From: Lachnospiraceae bacterium
GTDB taxonomy: Bacteria > Bacillota > Clostridia > Lachnospirales > Lachnospiraceae
Length of the DNA: 58,165 nt
NCBI GenBank assembly: GCA_022774705.1
Contig: JALFLM010000160.1
Location: 1-58,165, forward strand
Reading direction: 5' to 3'
Shown: in pieces, positions 28,301 through 36,333 of the stretch
How positions within the stretch are numbered: the stretch's first letter is position 1
Layout: every line of letters starts with the position of its first letter
Program-made: the position numbers and the translations under genes
The notes under the pieces: model-generated
Told to the model about the DNA's origin: nothing
Seen by the model: the letters and a program-made list of their open reading frames with translations, nothing else
Databases searched by the model: none

Positions 28301-28526
28301 GAGCAGAGCCGGTAAAGTGCATCTGGATACCATGTTTATTGATGAAGGGTTCGGTTCTTTGGATGATCAGTCCAGAGAAGATGCCATCCGGGTGCTCAAT
28401 GAACTGGCGGGACAGAACCGGATGATCGGAATTATTTCACATGTGACTGAGCTGAAGGAACAGATTGAACAGAAGCTGATTGTAACCCGGGATGAGCAGG
28501 GAAGCCGCGCACGGTGGGAACTGTAG
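25389..28526 (+). CDS. sbcC: Nuclease subunit SbcC (SMC-like ATPase)
   Basis: 1045 aa Rad50-type ATPase. N-terminal Walker A TGDTGAGKTTIFDAITF and the Q-loop region MNQFCQVAMIAQGDFR. Two long coiled-coil arms, rich in Gln, Glu and Lys, flank the zinc hook CPVCG (about residue 520). The C-terminal ATPase half has signature LSGGESFMAALSMA and Walker B MFIDEGFGSLD. ATG 25389 overlaps the sbcD stop by 4 nt. Antisense reading frames inside this gene come from its biased codons and are not genes. Confidence 0.95.
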   Translation: MKPLKLVMSAFGSYAGREEIDFSAAGRGIFLITGDTGAGKTTIFDAITFALYGCTSGNRRTGRMMGSQFAAPKVKTWVEYTFEEGGQVYTVSRRPDIPGQTGKVELFLPDESVFPGKVKETNKKIEEIIGLGMNQFCQVAMIAQGDFRELLLASSNDRKAIFEKIFGTDIYNRVQMQLNDCCKKLYGKRADLQKAAEQELDGIRVPADSALLSLWQERKEKGISQISNEDLLDLLEQLIQEEEKQEKEAGEKKMFLDGQLARIRDRITAGKAVNDLFDRYDQAEKKARKLEAEKAVFAGLREKCRIAGSALLVDEKALQVSTCNTRLQNLAAEMKRLEQQMEQQKGIKQQEEERLLQAQSRKQEQLPGLQKEAASLDNSMGYYERLQEQKASLKKESSRLKKLDTEVKRLQQTQQMQLELQEKLKCEQEMRKGCQERYYQAVEKHRRMVDKEKFLTEICEKRGQFRQLQKNSEKEKKKLEKLLKAHDLAVDDYRNAYQAFIAEQAGLMAQKLEEGIPCPVCGSVTHPAKALLSAHAVTEQETEEKKQAMEKLEQQLAGQSEQCRKEDGRLEAMKVELRTALQQPGIGLTDFLIDLKEDDWGNPFWTRLEKILADWKKDTSAVQEVLEKAGQQLKDFENTEEQLKHLETDLQAGRGKLAELEKQLEDQKIVCTRLETEILSQQERLPYKSRQAAEKQLHELRKGIQELESEFSEAQQAVSRSGNVLQELCGRYQAGEEQKQQLREQFTLAYQAFAEALENNGFADKDSYLAARMKPAEIKKQESECDAFDREYVSIRSEVKTYAGQLKDRERADLSRWQEEEKLLLEQSRDQEQNRMTVFSVLENNKKRIFRLKGYLKEYEKVREEYSVVYHLNRTANGKLDLKLDFQTYMLRKYFEEIIHEANKRLRIMTRDQFILQCRSYENFSGGGAAGLDLDVYSLVTGRTRDVKTLSGGESFMAALSMALGMADIIQSRAGKVHLDTMFIDEGFGSLDDQSREDAIRVLNELAGQNRMIGIISHVTELKEQIEQKLIVTRDEQGSRARWEL

Positions 28527-28550
28527 ATTCCGGTATATCGCCGGAAAAGG

Positions 28551-28606
28551 ATGAAAATGAAAGAAAGAGATGAATTATGAAAACGGAAGAAAGAGATAGA
28601 TTATGA
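28551..28606 (+). other. Tandem 26-nt unit with chained stop-start overlaps (two mini-ORFs)
   Basis: ATG 28551 begins MKMKERDEL and stops at TGA 28578-28580, which overlaps ATG 28577. That begins MKTEERDRL and stops at TGA 28604-28606, which overlaps ATG 28603 of the next gene. The repeat period is 26 nt, so each copy shifts frame, yet each stop is rejoined to a start through ATGA. It could feed ribosomes into the downstream gene, which has no RBS of its own. Confidence 0.5.
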
Positions 28607-29271
28607 AAAGAAAAGTGGATATGCGGGAAATTTCCGATGGAAGATTATACGGTTTGAATGATATGGTGAAGGCGGACTGCGGGAATTGTGAGGGCTGCTC
28701 TGCCTGCTGCCGGGGGATGGGCAATTCAATTGTACTGGATCCTTTTGATCTTTATCGCATCTCAGCAGGGCTCCATGCCGGTTTTCAGGCTCTGATGAAC
28801 GGATATATTGAATTGAATGTTGTGGACGGGATCATACTTCCCAATCTGAAGATGGCAGGGACGGAAGAAAAGTGTGCTTTTCTGAGTGGGGAAGGCCGCT
28901 GTCGGATTCATGATATCCGGCCGGGCATCTGCCGTCTGTTTCCGTTAGGGCGCATCTACAGGGAAGAGGGCCGGGGATTTGATTATTTCCTTCAGGTTCA
29001 TGAATGTAAAAAAGAAAACAGATCAAAGGTTAAGGTTCGGAAATGGATCGACACGCCCGATGTGAAACGGTATGAAAAGTTTATTGAAGACTGGCATTAT
29101 TTTCTGGAAGATATGACTGAAAAAGTAAAAAGCTGTTCTGATAAAAGGAAAGAGAAGGAGTACATCATGTATCTTCTGTCGGTGTTTTATGTACAGCCTT
29201 ATGATGAGACACAGGATTTTTATGTTCAGTTTTACAGCCGGCTGGCGAATGCACGAAAGCAGCTGAAATGA
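28603..29271 (+). CDS. YkgJ-family cysteine cluster protein
   Basis: 222 aa cytoplasmic protein with a Cys cluster, CGNCEGCSACCRGMG, near residues 24-40, and a second set, KCAFLSGEGRCRIHDIRPGIC, around residues 85-107. This matches the YkgJ (zinc or Fe-S cluster binding) family, whose biochemical role is not established. The C-terminal third is helical and charged. ATG 28603 overlaps the stop of an upstream mini-ORF and has no separate RBS. Confidence 0.88.
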   Translation: MKRKVDMREISDGRLYGLNDMVKADCGNCEGCSACCRGMGNSIVLDPFDLYRISAGLHAGFQALMNGYIELNVVDGIILPNLKMAGTEEKCAFLSGEGRCRIHDIRPGICRLFPLGRIYREEGRGFDYFLQVHECKKENRSKVKVRKWIDTPDVKRYEKFIEDWHYFLEDMTEKVKSCSDKRKEKEYIMYLLSVFYVQPYDETQDFYVQFYSRLANARKQLK

Positions 29272-29282
29272 TGGAGAATCTC

Positions 29283-29311
29283 TTGCGCTTTCTGCTGAAA
29301 ATTATTATACT
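29283..29311 (+). promoter_or_regulatory. Promoter of the lipid kinase gene
   Basis: TTGCGC (29283-29288), 17-nt spacer, TATACT (29306-29311). Confidence 0.5.
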
Positions 29312-29405
29312 AATAAGCACCTGACAGAGAGGCGGGGGCTTATTTGCTGTCATCGGTTCTGAACCGGTTCCGGGCAGCTGCAAATAATTCGGGAGAGGTT
29401 TTGAT

Positions 29406-30293
29406 ATGAGTACGAGGTTGCTTTTTATTGTAAATCCTGTTTCAGGGAAGAAGACAATTACGGATTATATGATTGACATTTTAAACCTTTACTGCAGGGA
29501 AGGACTGGAGGTGTCTGTACTGATTACACAGCATCAGGGGCATGCGGCTGAATATGTGAAGGTCAACAGTCAGCGGTTTGACCGGATTGTGTGCGCGGGC
29601 GGAGACGGAACAATCAATGAGGTGGTATCCGGCCTTCGGGAAGCCTGCGATTACAGAACTCTGCTGGGATACATACCCTGCGGCTCCACCAATGATTTTG
29701 CTTCCAATTTCGGTCTGGGAGGCGACGTGATGGAAAGTGCCAGACGGGCCATCAGCGACAATGTGATCAATCTGGACAGCGGCGTGCTTAATGACCATTC
29801 TTTTTTATACACAGCTGCTTTCGGTATGTTTACCGATGTAACCTACAGCACACCGCAGTCTTTTAAAAATGTGCTGGGACATCAGGCTTACGTGGTGAAT
29901 GCGCTGAATCATCTGGCTTCGATTAAACCGATCAGAGCGGTGGTGGCATATGAGGACCAGATTATTGAAGATGAATTTCTGGTGGGTCTGATTACCAATT
30001 CCGAACGGGTGGCAGGGTTCAGCAATCTGTATAACGGGGAAGCGGATCTGACAGACGGACTGTTTGAGGTTCTGCTGATCAGATATCCCAAATCCGTTCT
30101 GGAGATCAATGAGGCACTGACCAGCTTCGTTATGAAGAACTGGGAGTCAAAAATGTTGTATTATTTTAAAACAAAGCGGCTGAAAATATGGTCGGACGAG
30201 AAAATCAAGTGGACGCTGGACGGGGAATACGGCGGAGAGTACAGTGTAACGGCGATCAATAACCGTCACGGCTCTGTACGGTTCTGTGTCTGA
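29406..30293 (+). CDS. Diacylglycerol/sphingosine kinase-family protein
   Basis: 295 aa. The DAGK catalytic domain has FIVNPVSGKK at the N-terminus, the nucleotide-binding CAGGDGTINEVVSGL, and GYIPCGSTNDFASNFGL. The second domain ends in the LDGEYGGEY strand. It is likely to phosphorylate diacylglycerol or a related lipid at the membrane, as DgkB does, or to be a YegS-like lipid kinase. The sequence does not settle the substrate. RBS GGGAGAGG precedes ATG 29406. Confidence 0.88.
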   Translation: MSTRLLFIVNPVSGKKTITDYMIDILNLYCREGLEVSVLITQHQGHAAEYVKVNSQRFDRIVCAGGDGTINEVVSGLREACDYRTLLGYIPCGSTNDFASNFGLGGDVMESARRAISDNVINLDSGVLNDHSFLYTAAFGMFTDVTYSTPQSFKNVLGHQAYVVNALNHLASIKPIRAVVAYEDQIIEDEFLVGLITNSERVAGFSNLYNGEADLTDGLFEVLLIRYPKSVLEINEALTSFVMKNWESKMLYYFKTKRLKIWSDEKIKWTLDGEYGGEYSVTAINNRHGSVRFCV

Positions 30294-30356
30294 TCTGCAG
30301 CTGCTGTGTATTTTCTATGGTATTCTGGCGGATACTGCATGGAGAGTGGGGGATTT

Positions 30357-31145
30357 ATGATTATTAACAATCAGTTTGAGTCTGTTGAAACTGCCGGAAA
30401 AACGGCAGAGATTATTGTGAATGCGGATGGCAGCCGCGAAAAGGCGCAGTGCCGGGTTGTCAAAGAGCATTTCATGGATGTGTATATTAATGAAAAACTG
30501 GCAGTGAAGCTGGTCTGTACACCTGCCAATCTGGTGGAACTGGTCATGGGAAGGATGGTTTCCGAAGGATATATTGACGGGGAAGATGATGTGGAAAGCA
30601 TCTATATCTGCAATTACGGGAGCAAAGCCAGGGTCTTTCTGAAAAACAATACAGTTCTGCAGGAGACGGTGGAGAATGAACCGACCTGCTGCACCGGCAA
30701 TCAGGTGCTGCTGACTTCCGCCGGCAGAGAGCTGCAGCGGCTTTCCCAAGCGGACTGGAAGCCGGAGTGGATTTTTGCGCTTGCAGAGGAGTTCGCCGGC
30801 GGTTCCCGGATTCACAGAGCGACTCAGGGGACCCACAGCTGCTATCTCAGTGTGGATGGCCGGATTGAATATGCCTGTGAGGACATCGGACGGCACAATG
30901 CCATGGACAAGGTGATCGGATATGTGGTGATGCACGGAATTGAACGGGAAAAATGTATTCTGTACACCACAGGGCGGGTTCCCACCGATATGGTAAAGAA
31001 AGTAATTGCTTCACAGATTCCTGTACTGGTATCCAAGGCTGTTCCTACGGATGCCGCCATCGAAATGGCCCGCAGATACAACCTGACTCTGATCTGTAAA
31101 GCATGGCCCGACCGGTATGAGATTTTCAATGATGCAGAAGCATAG
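30357..31145 (+). CDS. fdhD: Formate dehydrogenase accessory sulfurtransferase FdhD
   Basis: 262 aa. FdhD carries sulfur from a cysteine desulfurase to the molybdenum/tungsten cofactor of formate dehydrogenase. Visible family segments include a Cys pair (EPTCCTGNQ), FAGGSRIHRATQGTHSC, the conserved YACEDIGRHNAMDKVIG and LYTTGRVPTDMVKK. ATG 30357 has GAGAGTGGGGG just upstream; the frame to 30306 adds no conserved sequence. No formate dehydrogenase structural gene is in the window. Confidence 0.93.
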   Translation: MIINNQFESVETAGKTAEIIVNADGSREKAQCRVVKEHFMDVYINEKLAVKLVCTPANLVELVMGRMVSEGYIDGEDDVESIYICNYGSKARVFLKNNTVLQETVENEPTCCTGNQVLLTSAGRELQRLSQADWKPEWIFALAEEFAGGSRIHRATQGTHSCYLSVDGRIEYACEDIGRHNAMDKVIGYVVMHGIEREKCILYTTGRVPTDMVKKVIASQIPVLVSKAVPTDAAIEMARRYNLTLICKAWPDRYEIFNDAEA

Positions 31146-31332
31146 CGAAAAGGCAGCAAAAGTTGATGTTCTGAAAGAACATCGGAAGCCTGTCGGAAGT
31201 GTAACTGGAAGTTCATGGATTTGCAATTTCTGATTGCCTAATGATAAAAAGTCTGGTACAATATTACCAGATGTATTCCACAAAATCACATATTCTGCCG
31301 TATCAGAGATCTGGAGGGGATCTGTTATGGTA

Positions 31333-31655
31333 CAGCAACAGGGGAACTGCTGAATTGTGCGTTGGCAGTTTTCTGTGAGTTGCGGGTTGGTTCGGATGCT
31401 GAGAGAGATGGAGAGCGGCCTGGACATCAAGTAATTGATGCATATTCTCGGATCGGAGCCTGCTGAGCTGCTTCACCTGTACGGATCGATGATCTGGAGG
31501 CAGCAAAACCGGAATTTCAGATTGTTTATAACATCCGTTATCGGACAGATGCGTCTGTCCTTCCGGATGGCTGTATTCATACGGATAAGAACACGGGCGG
31601 GAAGAGTATGTGCACGATGGAGGAATTTATCACCAATTTTCACGTATGGGATTAA
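31333..31655 (+). pseudogene. Decayed gene of unknown family downstream of fdhD
   Basis: The region 31146-31745 lacks a good ORF. The frame ending at TAA 31653-31655 encodes a protein-like tail (DDLEAAKPEFQIVYNIRY, then TDASVLPDG and MEEFITNFHVWD), broken by TGA at 31464-31466. Another frame upstream (LVRMLREMESGLDIK, stop, LMHILGSEPAELLHLYGS) also looks protein-like, so a stop and a frameshift are likely. No start or RBS fits. The family is not recognised. Confidence 0.4.
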
Positions 31656-31745
31656 TCGTACAGGCAGATTAATGATCCGGGCTGTTGATTGATTCTCATC
31701 AGGTAAAAATCAAAAATATTTTTAGGAAAGATGAGGTAAAATCAC

Positions 31746-32003
31746 ATGAAATCATTTAACTATGTAATCACAGACGAAATCGGTATCCACGCACGTCCTG
31801 CAGGACTTCTTGTTAAAGAAGCCAAGAAGTTTGAATCTGCAATTACTCTGGAATGCGGCGGAAAGAAAGCTGCAGCAACCAAACTGATGGCAATCATGGG
31901 CATGGGCGTTAAGACCGGCAACGAAGTAACCGTATCTGCTGAAGGTGCAGATGAAGACGTTGCCATCGCTGCACTGCAGGAATTTTTCAAAGCTAATCTG
32001 TAA
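31746..32003 (+). CDS. ptsH: HPr-type phosphocarrier protein
   Basis: 85 aa. The phospho-carrying His is in the canonical GIHARPAGLLV, so transfer from enzyme I is expected. At the regulatory site, where low-GC Gram-positives have Ser46 (AKSIMG), the sequence is ATKLMAIMGMG with Lys, so HPr kinase control at this site is not possible. The gene is 23 nt upstream of ptsI. RBS GATGAGG lies upstream of ATG 31746. Confidence 0.94.
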   Translation: MKSFNYVITDEIGIHARPAGLLVKEAKKFESAITLECGGKKAAATKLMAIMGMGVKTGNEVTVSAEGADEDVAIAALQEFFKANL

Positions 32004-32026
32004 ATATAAATTCAGGGTGTATTAAT

Positions 32027-33655
32027 ATGGAACAATATACAGGTAAATCCATTTTTAAGAAAATCGCAATCGGTAGAGTTTACTTCTATGAGAAGAGTGA
32101 ATACCAGGTCAAGAGAGAAAAAATTGAAGATCCTGAACAGGAGATTAAGCGTCTGGAGGCCGCAAAGGTTGTAGCAATCAGCCAGCTGGACAGAATTTAC
32201 CAGAAAGCGGTAAAGGAAGTCGGAGAAGACAATGCCGCTGTATTCGAAGTTCACAAGATGATGTTGGATGATGAAGACTATCTGGATGCAATCTCCAATA
32301 CAATTCAGGATGAAAAAGTCTGTGCAGAGTATGCGGTGGCAACAACAGGCGACAATTTTGCAGCTATGTTTGCGGCTATGGATGATGAATACATGAAAGC
32401 AAGAGCTGCTGATATCAAGGATATTTCCGAACGTCTTGTTGCTGTACTTCTGGGCCGTGATACGGATATGGGTGCGCTGGATGAACCGGTTATTCTGGTG
32501 GCAGATGATCTGGCTCCCAGTGAGACTGTACAGATGGACAAGTCCAAGCTTCTGGCATTTGTTACGGAGCATGGTTCTTCCAATTCTCATACAGCGATTC
32601 TTGCCCGCACCATGAATATCCCTGCACTAATCGGTATCCCGATCAACAGAGAGTGGAGAGGCAGAATGGCAGTTGTTGATGGCTACACAGGAACTGTTAC
32701 CATTGATCCCGATGAGAAATATCTGGAAACCATGAGAGCTCAGAAGGAAGAAGATGAGAAGAAGAGACAGCTGTTAAGTGAGTTAAAGGGCAAGGAAACC
32801 GTAACCGCTGACGGCAAAAAGTCGATTCATCTGTATGCCAACATCGGCAGTGTTGCCGATACGGCATCTGCTCTGGCAAACGATGCCGAAGGCATCGGTC
32901 TGTTCAGAAGCGAATTCCTTTATCTGGAATCTTCCACCTATCCTTCAGAAGAGGAACAGTTCCAGGCTTACAAAACAGTAGCTCAGAACATGGGCGGCAA
33001 GAAGGTTATCATCCGTACGCTTGATATCGGAGCTGACAAGCAGGTGGATTACTTCAATCTGGACAAGGAAGACAATCCGGCACTGGGTTACAGAGCAATC
33101 CGTATCTGCCTGACGCGTAAGGATATTTTCAAGACTCAGCTTCGTGCACTGCTTCGCGCAAGTGCATACGGCAACATTTCCATCATGTTCCCGATGATTA
33201 TTTCTGTGGATGAAGTACATCAGATCAAGGCGATTCTGCAGGAAGTCAAAGATGAGCTGAAAGCGGAAGGTATTGAATACAAGGATGTGGAGATCGGCGT
33301 TATGATCGAGACACCTGCAGCTGTTATGATCAGCGAGGAGCTGGGCAGAGAAGTTGATTTCTTCTCCGTTGGCACCAACGATCTGACACAGTATCTGCTG
33401 GCAATTGACCGTCAGAATCCGAAACTGGATGAATTCTATGATCCTCATCATCCTGCTGTACTGAGAGCATTACAGATGGTCATTGACAATGGTCATAAGG
33501 GTGGTGCATGGGTAGGTATCTGCGGCGAACTCGGTGCAGATCTGACCCTGACAGAAACCTTCCTGAAGATGGGTGTTGACGAGCTTTCTGTATCTCCTAC
33601 ATTTGTTTTACCTGTAAGAGATGCTGTACGCAGATGTGATACCACAAAGTGGTAA
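32027..33655 (+). CDS. ptsI: PTS enzyme I (PEP-protein phosphotransferase)
   Basis: 542 aa. It transfers phosphate from PEP to HPr. The active-site His is in HGSSNSHTAILART, the PEP-binding barrel includes GIGLFRSEFLYL and FFSVGTNDLTQYLLA, and the catalytic Cys is in WVGICGELG. The length is slightly below the usual 570. Cotranscribed with ptsH; a strong terminator follows. Confidence 0.96.
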   Translation: MEQYTGKSIFKKIAIGRVYFYEKSEYQVKREKIEDPEQEIKRLEAAKVVAISQLDRIYQKAVKEVGEDNAAVFEVHKMMLDDEDYLDAISNTIQDEKVCAEYAVATTGDNFAAMFAAMDDEYMKARAADIKDISERLVAVLLGRDTDMGALDEPVILVADDLAPSETVQMDKSKLLAFVTEHGSSNSHTAILARTMNIPALIGIPINREWRGRMAVVDGYTGTVTIDPDEKYLETMRAQKEEDEKKRQLLSELKGKETVTADGKKSIHLYANIGSVADTASALANDAEGIGLFRSEFLYLESSTYPSEEEQFQAYKTVAQNMGGKKVIIRTLDIGADKQVDYFNLDKEDNPALGYRAIRICLTRKDIFKTQLRALLRASAYGNISIMFPMIISVDEVHQIKAILQEVKDELKAEGIEYKDVEIGVMIETPAAVMISEELGREVDFFSVGTNDLTQYLLAIDRQNPKLDEFYDPHHPAVLRALQMVIDNGHKGGAWVGICGELGADLTLTETFLKMGVDELSVSPTFVLPVRDAVRRCDTTKW

Positions 33656-33688
33656 TCTGCGGCGGCGGAAATTACTTTTGTTTTTATG

Positions 33689-33726
33689 ATCCCTTCCGGG
33701 TTTTGCGGCCCGGGAGGGATTTTTCA
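33689..33726 (+). terminator. Intrinsic terminator of ptsHI
   Basis: ATCCCTTCCGGG (33689-33700) pairs with CCCGGGAGGGAT (33709-33720), followed by TTTTTC. Confidence 0.9.
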
Positions 33727-33738
33727 TGTTCAGAACTC

Positions 33739-33767
33739 TTGAAGTAATGGAAGTTCTATGTTAAAAT
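33739..33767 (+). promoter_or_regulatory. Promoter upstream of dapL
   Basis: TTGAAG (33739-33744), 17-nt spacer, extended TGT-TAAAAT (TAAAAT 33762-33767). It gives a leader of about 140 nt before ATG 33915, with no riboswitch I recognise. Confidence 0.5.
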
Positions 33768-33914
33768 GACCCTGTTCCTGCAGAAAAAAGGCATATGATA
33801 CCTGGATTTCTGCTTTCGGGGACAGTGACAATAATACAATAATAATGTGGCAACTGTTCAGTGCCAGCCTTAAAACACGATGAACAGCGACATAATATGA
33901 AGGAGTAGACAGTT

Positions 33915-35117
33915 ATGATCAACCAGAATTACCTGAAATTACCCGGCAGCTATTTATTTGCAACAATCGGACGCAAAGTAAAAGAGTATTCCGAGGCCAA
34001 CCCTGACAAGTCGATTGTCCGCCTTGGTATCGGTGATGTGTCCCTTCCTCTGGCGCCTGCCGTTGTAAAAGCGATGCATGAAGCTGCAGATCTGATGGGC
34101 AGAGAAGTAAAAGGTTATCCCGATTACGAAGGATATGATTTCCTTCGTGAGACTATTGTGGAACATGATTACAGAACAAGAGGAACCGATATCAGTTCCG
34201 ATGAGATTTTTGTCAATGATGGTGCAAAGTGTGATTCTGCCGATCTGGGAGATATTTTCAGCCTGGACTGCAAAGTTGCTGTCTGTGATCCTGTATATCC
34301 TGTATATGTGGATTCCAATGCACTGGTTGGCAGAGCAGGTGATTATCTGACAGAAACAGGCAGATGGAGCAATCTGATCTATATGCCCTGTTACGCTTCC
34401 AACAATTTCGTACCGGAATTCCCCACCGAGAATCCTGATCTGATTTATCTGTGCTTTCCGAACAATCCCACAGGCGCTGCAGTAACAAAGGCCCAGCTTC
34501 AGGAGTGGGTTGATTATGCCAACAAAATCGGTGCGGTGATTATTTTTGATGCGGCATATGAAGCATATATTTCCGAAGAAGATGTACCGCATACCATTTA
34601 TGAGTGTGAAGGTGCAAAAACCTGTGCTATCGAGATGCGTTCTTTCTCCAAGAATGCAGGATTTACCGGTACCAGATTGGGCTTCACTGTAATCCCCAAA
34701 GAACTGGTGCGTGACGGTGTTTCTCTGCATACTCTGTGGACAAAGCATCAGGAAACCAAGATGAATGGTGTATCCTACATCGTTCAGGCAGCAGGTGCAG
34801 CGGTATACACACTGGAAGGAAAGGCAGAGACCAATGCCCAGGTTGCATTTTATATGAAGAATGCGCAGATCATCCGCAATTCCCTGGCAGATATGGGGTA
34901 TACCGTGTCCGGTGGAGTGAATTCTCCCTATGTATGGCTGAAAACACCGGGCAGCATGACATCCTGGGAATTCTTTGATTATCTGCTGGAGAACGCCAAT
35001 GTGGTCGGAACACCCGGTTCAGGTTTCGGTTCCTGCGGTGAGGGTTATTTCCGTCTGACCGGTTTCGGAAGCCGGGAGAATACAGAAGAAGCACTGAGAA
35101 GAATCAGAGCACTGTAA
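33915..35117 (+). CDS. dapL: LL-diaminopimelate aminotransferase
   Basis: 400 aa PLP enzyme that makes LL-diaminopimelate directly from tetrahydrodipicolinate, bypassing the succinylase/acetylase branches. The N-terminus (NYLKLPGSYLFATIGRK) and LGIGDVSLPLAPAV are typical of DapL. The PLP Lys is in SFSKNAGFTGTRLGF, with NNPTGAA and FDAAYEAYI before it. A true DapF would be needed next in the pathway; the DapF-like protein at 17472 lacks its catalytic residues. RBS AAGGAG precedes ATG 33915. Confidence 0.95.
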   Translation: MINQNYLKLPGSYLFATIGRKVKEYSEANPDKSIVRLGIGDVSLPLAPAVVKAMHEAADLMGREVKGYPDYEGYDFLRETIVEHDYRTRGTDISSDEIFVNDGAKCDSADLGDIFSLDCKVAVCDPVYPVYVDSNALVGRAGDYLTETGRWSNLIYMPCYASNNFVPEFPTENPDLIYLCFPNNPTGAAVTKAQLQEWVDYANKIGAVIIFDAAYEAYISEEDVPHTIYECEGAKTCAIEMRSFSKNAGFTGTRLGFTVIPKELVRDGVSLHTLWTKHQETKMNGVSYIVQAAGAAVYTLEGKAETNAQVAFYMKNAQIIRNSLADMGYTVSGGVNSPYVWLKTPGSMTSWEFFDYLLENANVVGTPGSGFGSCGEGYFRLTGFGSRENTEEALRRIRAL

Positions 35118-35196
35118 ACATGCAGCAGAAGGCATAAAGTATTAAAGCATAAAGCATAAAGCATAAAGCAGAACAGTTGAATTGATATTTTATAAG

Positions 35197-35233
35197 AGCA
35201 GGATTTCCGCGGAGGAAGTCCTGTTTTTTATTA
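35197..35233 (+). terminator. Intrinsic terminator of dapL
   Basis: CAGGATTTCC pairs with GGAAGTCCTG, followed by T6. A short CATAAAG heptamer repeat (about 35147-35169) precedes it. Confidence 0.8.
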
Positions 35234-35280
35234 TTGTTCAGAGCCGGGCAGTGTTTTCGAGGATGGCTCTGAACCAATAA
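35231..35280. repeat. Dispersed palindromic repeat, copy 1
   Basis: TTATTG-TTCAGAGCC ... GGCTCTGAA-CCAATAA, with a conserved loop GGGCAG...TTTTCGAGG. A related copy lies at 44664-44716. Confidence 0.7.
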
Positions 35281-35318
35281 CCTTTTTTATGTAATTACCT
35301 AAAACCTTACAATAAAAC

Positions 35319-35368
35319 TTTACAGATGAATTTGCATATGTTAGAATCAACTGTACTAAAACTTACAG
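35319..35368 (+). promoter_or_regulatory. nadA promoter with candidate NiaR operator
   Basis: TTTACA (35319-35324), 17-nt spacer, extended TGT-TAGAAT (TAGAAT 35342-35347). The palindrome CTGTA-N8-TACAG (35351-35368) covers the start of transcription, just before the RBS. niaR is the last gene of this operon, which supports the assignment. Confidence 0.6.
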
Positions 35369-35378
35369 GAGAATCATT

Positions 35379-36311
35379 ATGCAGGTAATAGAAAAAATCA
35401 AAAAACTGAAGGAAGAGAAGAATGCGGTGATTCTGGCTCATTATTATGTGTCGGATGAAGTGCAGGCTATTGCGGATTACGTTGGCGACTCTTTTTATCT
35501 GAGTAAGGTGGCAGTGAATCTGACAGCAAAGGTGATCGTGTTCTGCGGAGTATCATTTATGGGTGAAAGTGCAAAGCTTCTGAATCCGGATAAGATGGTG
35601 CTGATGCCGGATACGGAAGCAGACTGTGCTATGGCACATATGGCAGATCCGGTTTATATTACACAGATAAAGCAGGAATATGAAGATCTCCAGGTGGTCT
35701 GCTACATTAATTCCACGGCGCAGCTGAAGGCTTTGTCGGATGTCTGCGTTACTTCTGCCAATGCGGTGGATATTGTAAGAGAACTGCCGGGCAGCCATAT
35801 TCTGTTTATTCCCGATGAGAATCTGGGACGGTATGTGGCAAAGCAGGTACCGGAGAAGCAGTTTATCTTCAATCCGGGCTGCTGCCCCATCCACGCGCAG
35901 ATGAAAGCGGAGGAAGTGGAAAAACTGAAAAAACAGCATCCCCGCGCCCTCGTGCTGACTCATCCCGAGTGCCGCGAGGATATTCTGTCACTTTCCGATT
36001 ACATAGGAAGTACTTCCGGCATCATCAGATATGCGGCAGCATCGGATGAGAAGGAATTTATCATCTGTACGGAAGCCGGCGTGGCATATGAACTGGGCAG
36101 ACAGGATCCTGGAAAGACGTTTTATTTTCCGGAGACGCTTCCTGTCTGTGTGGATATGAAAAAGATTACACTGGAGAAGATTGCAGACGTTCTGGAAAAT
36201 GAGAACGGACAGGTTTATGTGGATGCCGGGACAGCCGCAGCGGCCTGCCGGCCTCTGCGGGCCATGCTGGAACTGGCAGAGCAGGCGGCAAATAAAAAAG
36301 AGGTCAGGTAA
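35379..36311 (+). CDS. nadA: Quinolinate synthase A
   Basis: 310 aa Fe-S enzyme that condenses iminoaspartate with dihydroxyacetone phosphate. Conserved parts: ILAHYYVSDEVQAIADYVGDS, VFCGVSFMGESAKLLNP (first cluster Cys), YINSTAQLKALSDVCVTSANA, IFNPGCCPIH and LTHPECREDI. A third conserved Cys is expected near the C-terminus; AAACRPLRAMLEL carries one. First gene of the nadABC-niaR unit. Confidence 0.95.
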   Translation: MQVIEKIKKLKEEKNAVILAHYYVSDEVQAIADYVGDSFYLSKVAVNLTAKVIVFCGVSFMGESAKLLNPDKMVLMPDTEADCAMAHMADPVYITQIKQEYEDLQVVCYINSTAQLKALSDVCVTSANAVDIVRELPGSHILFIPDENLGRYVAKQVPEKQFIFNPGCCPIHAQMKAEEVEKLKKQHPRALVLTHPECREDILSLSDYIGSTSGIIRYAAASDEKEFIICTEAGVAYELGRQDPGKTFYFPETLPVCVDMKKITLEKIADVLENENGQVYVDAGTAAAACRPLRAMLELAEQAANKKEVR

Positions 36312-36333
36312 ACGGGAAGCACGGAACAGAAAG

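Noticed and set aside
31464-31466. TGA as a selenocysteine codon
   Set aside because: The downstream hairpin is close to the stop and only loosely SECIS-like, there is no start codon, and a frameshift is likely; decay is simpler.
31435-31692. 85-codon plus-strand frame after fdhD
   Set aside because: Arg-rich and not protein-like, without an RBS; another frame carries the coherent gene remnant.
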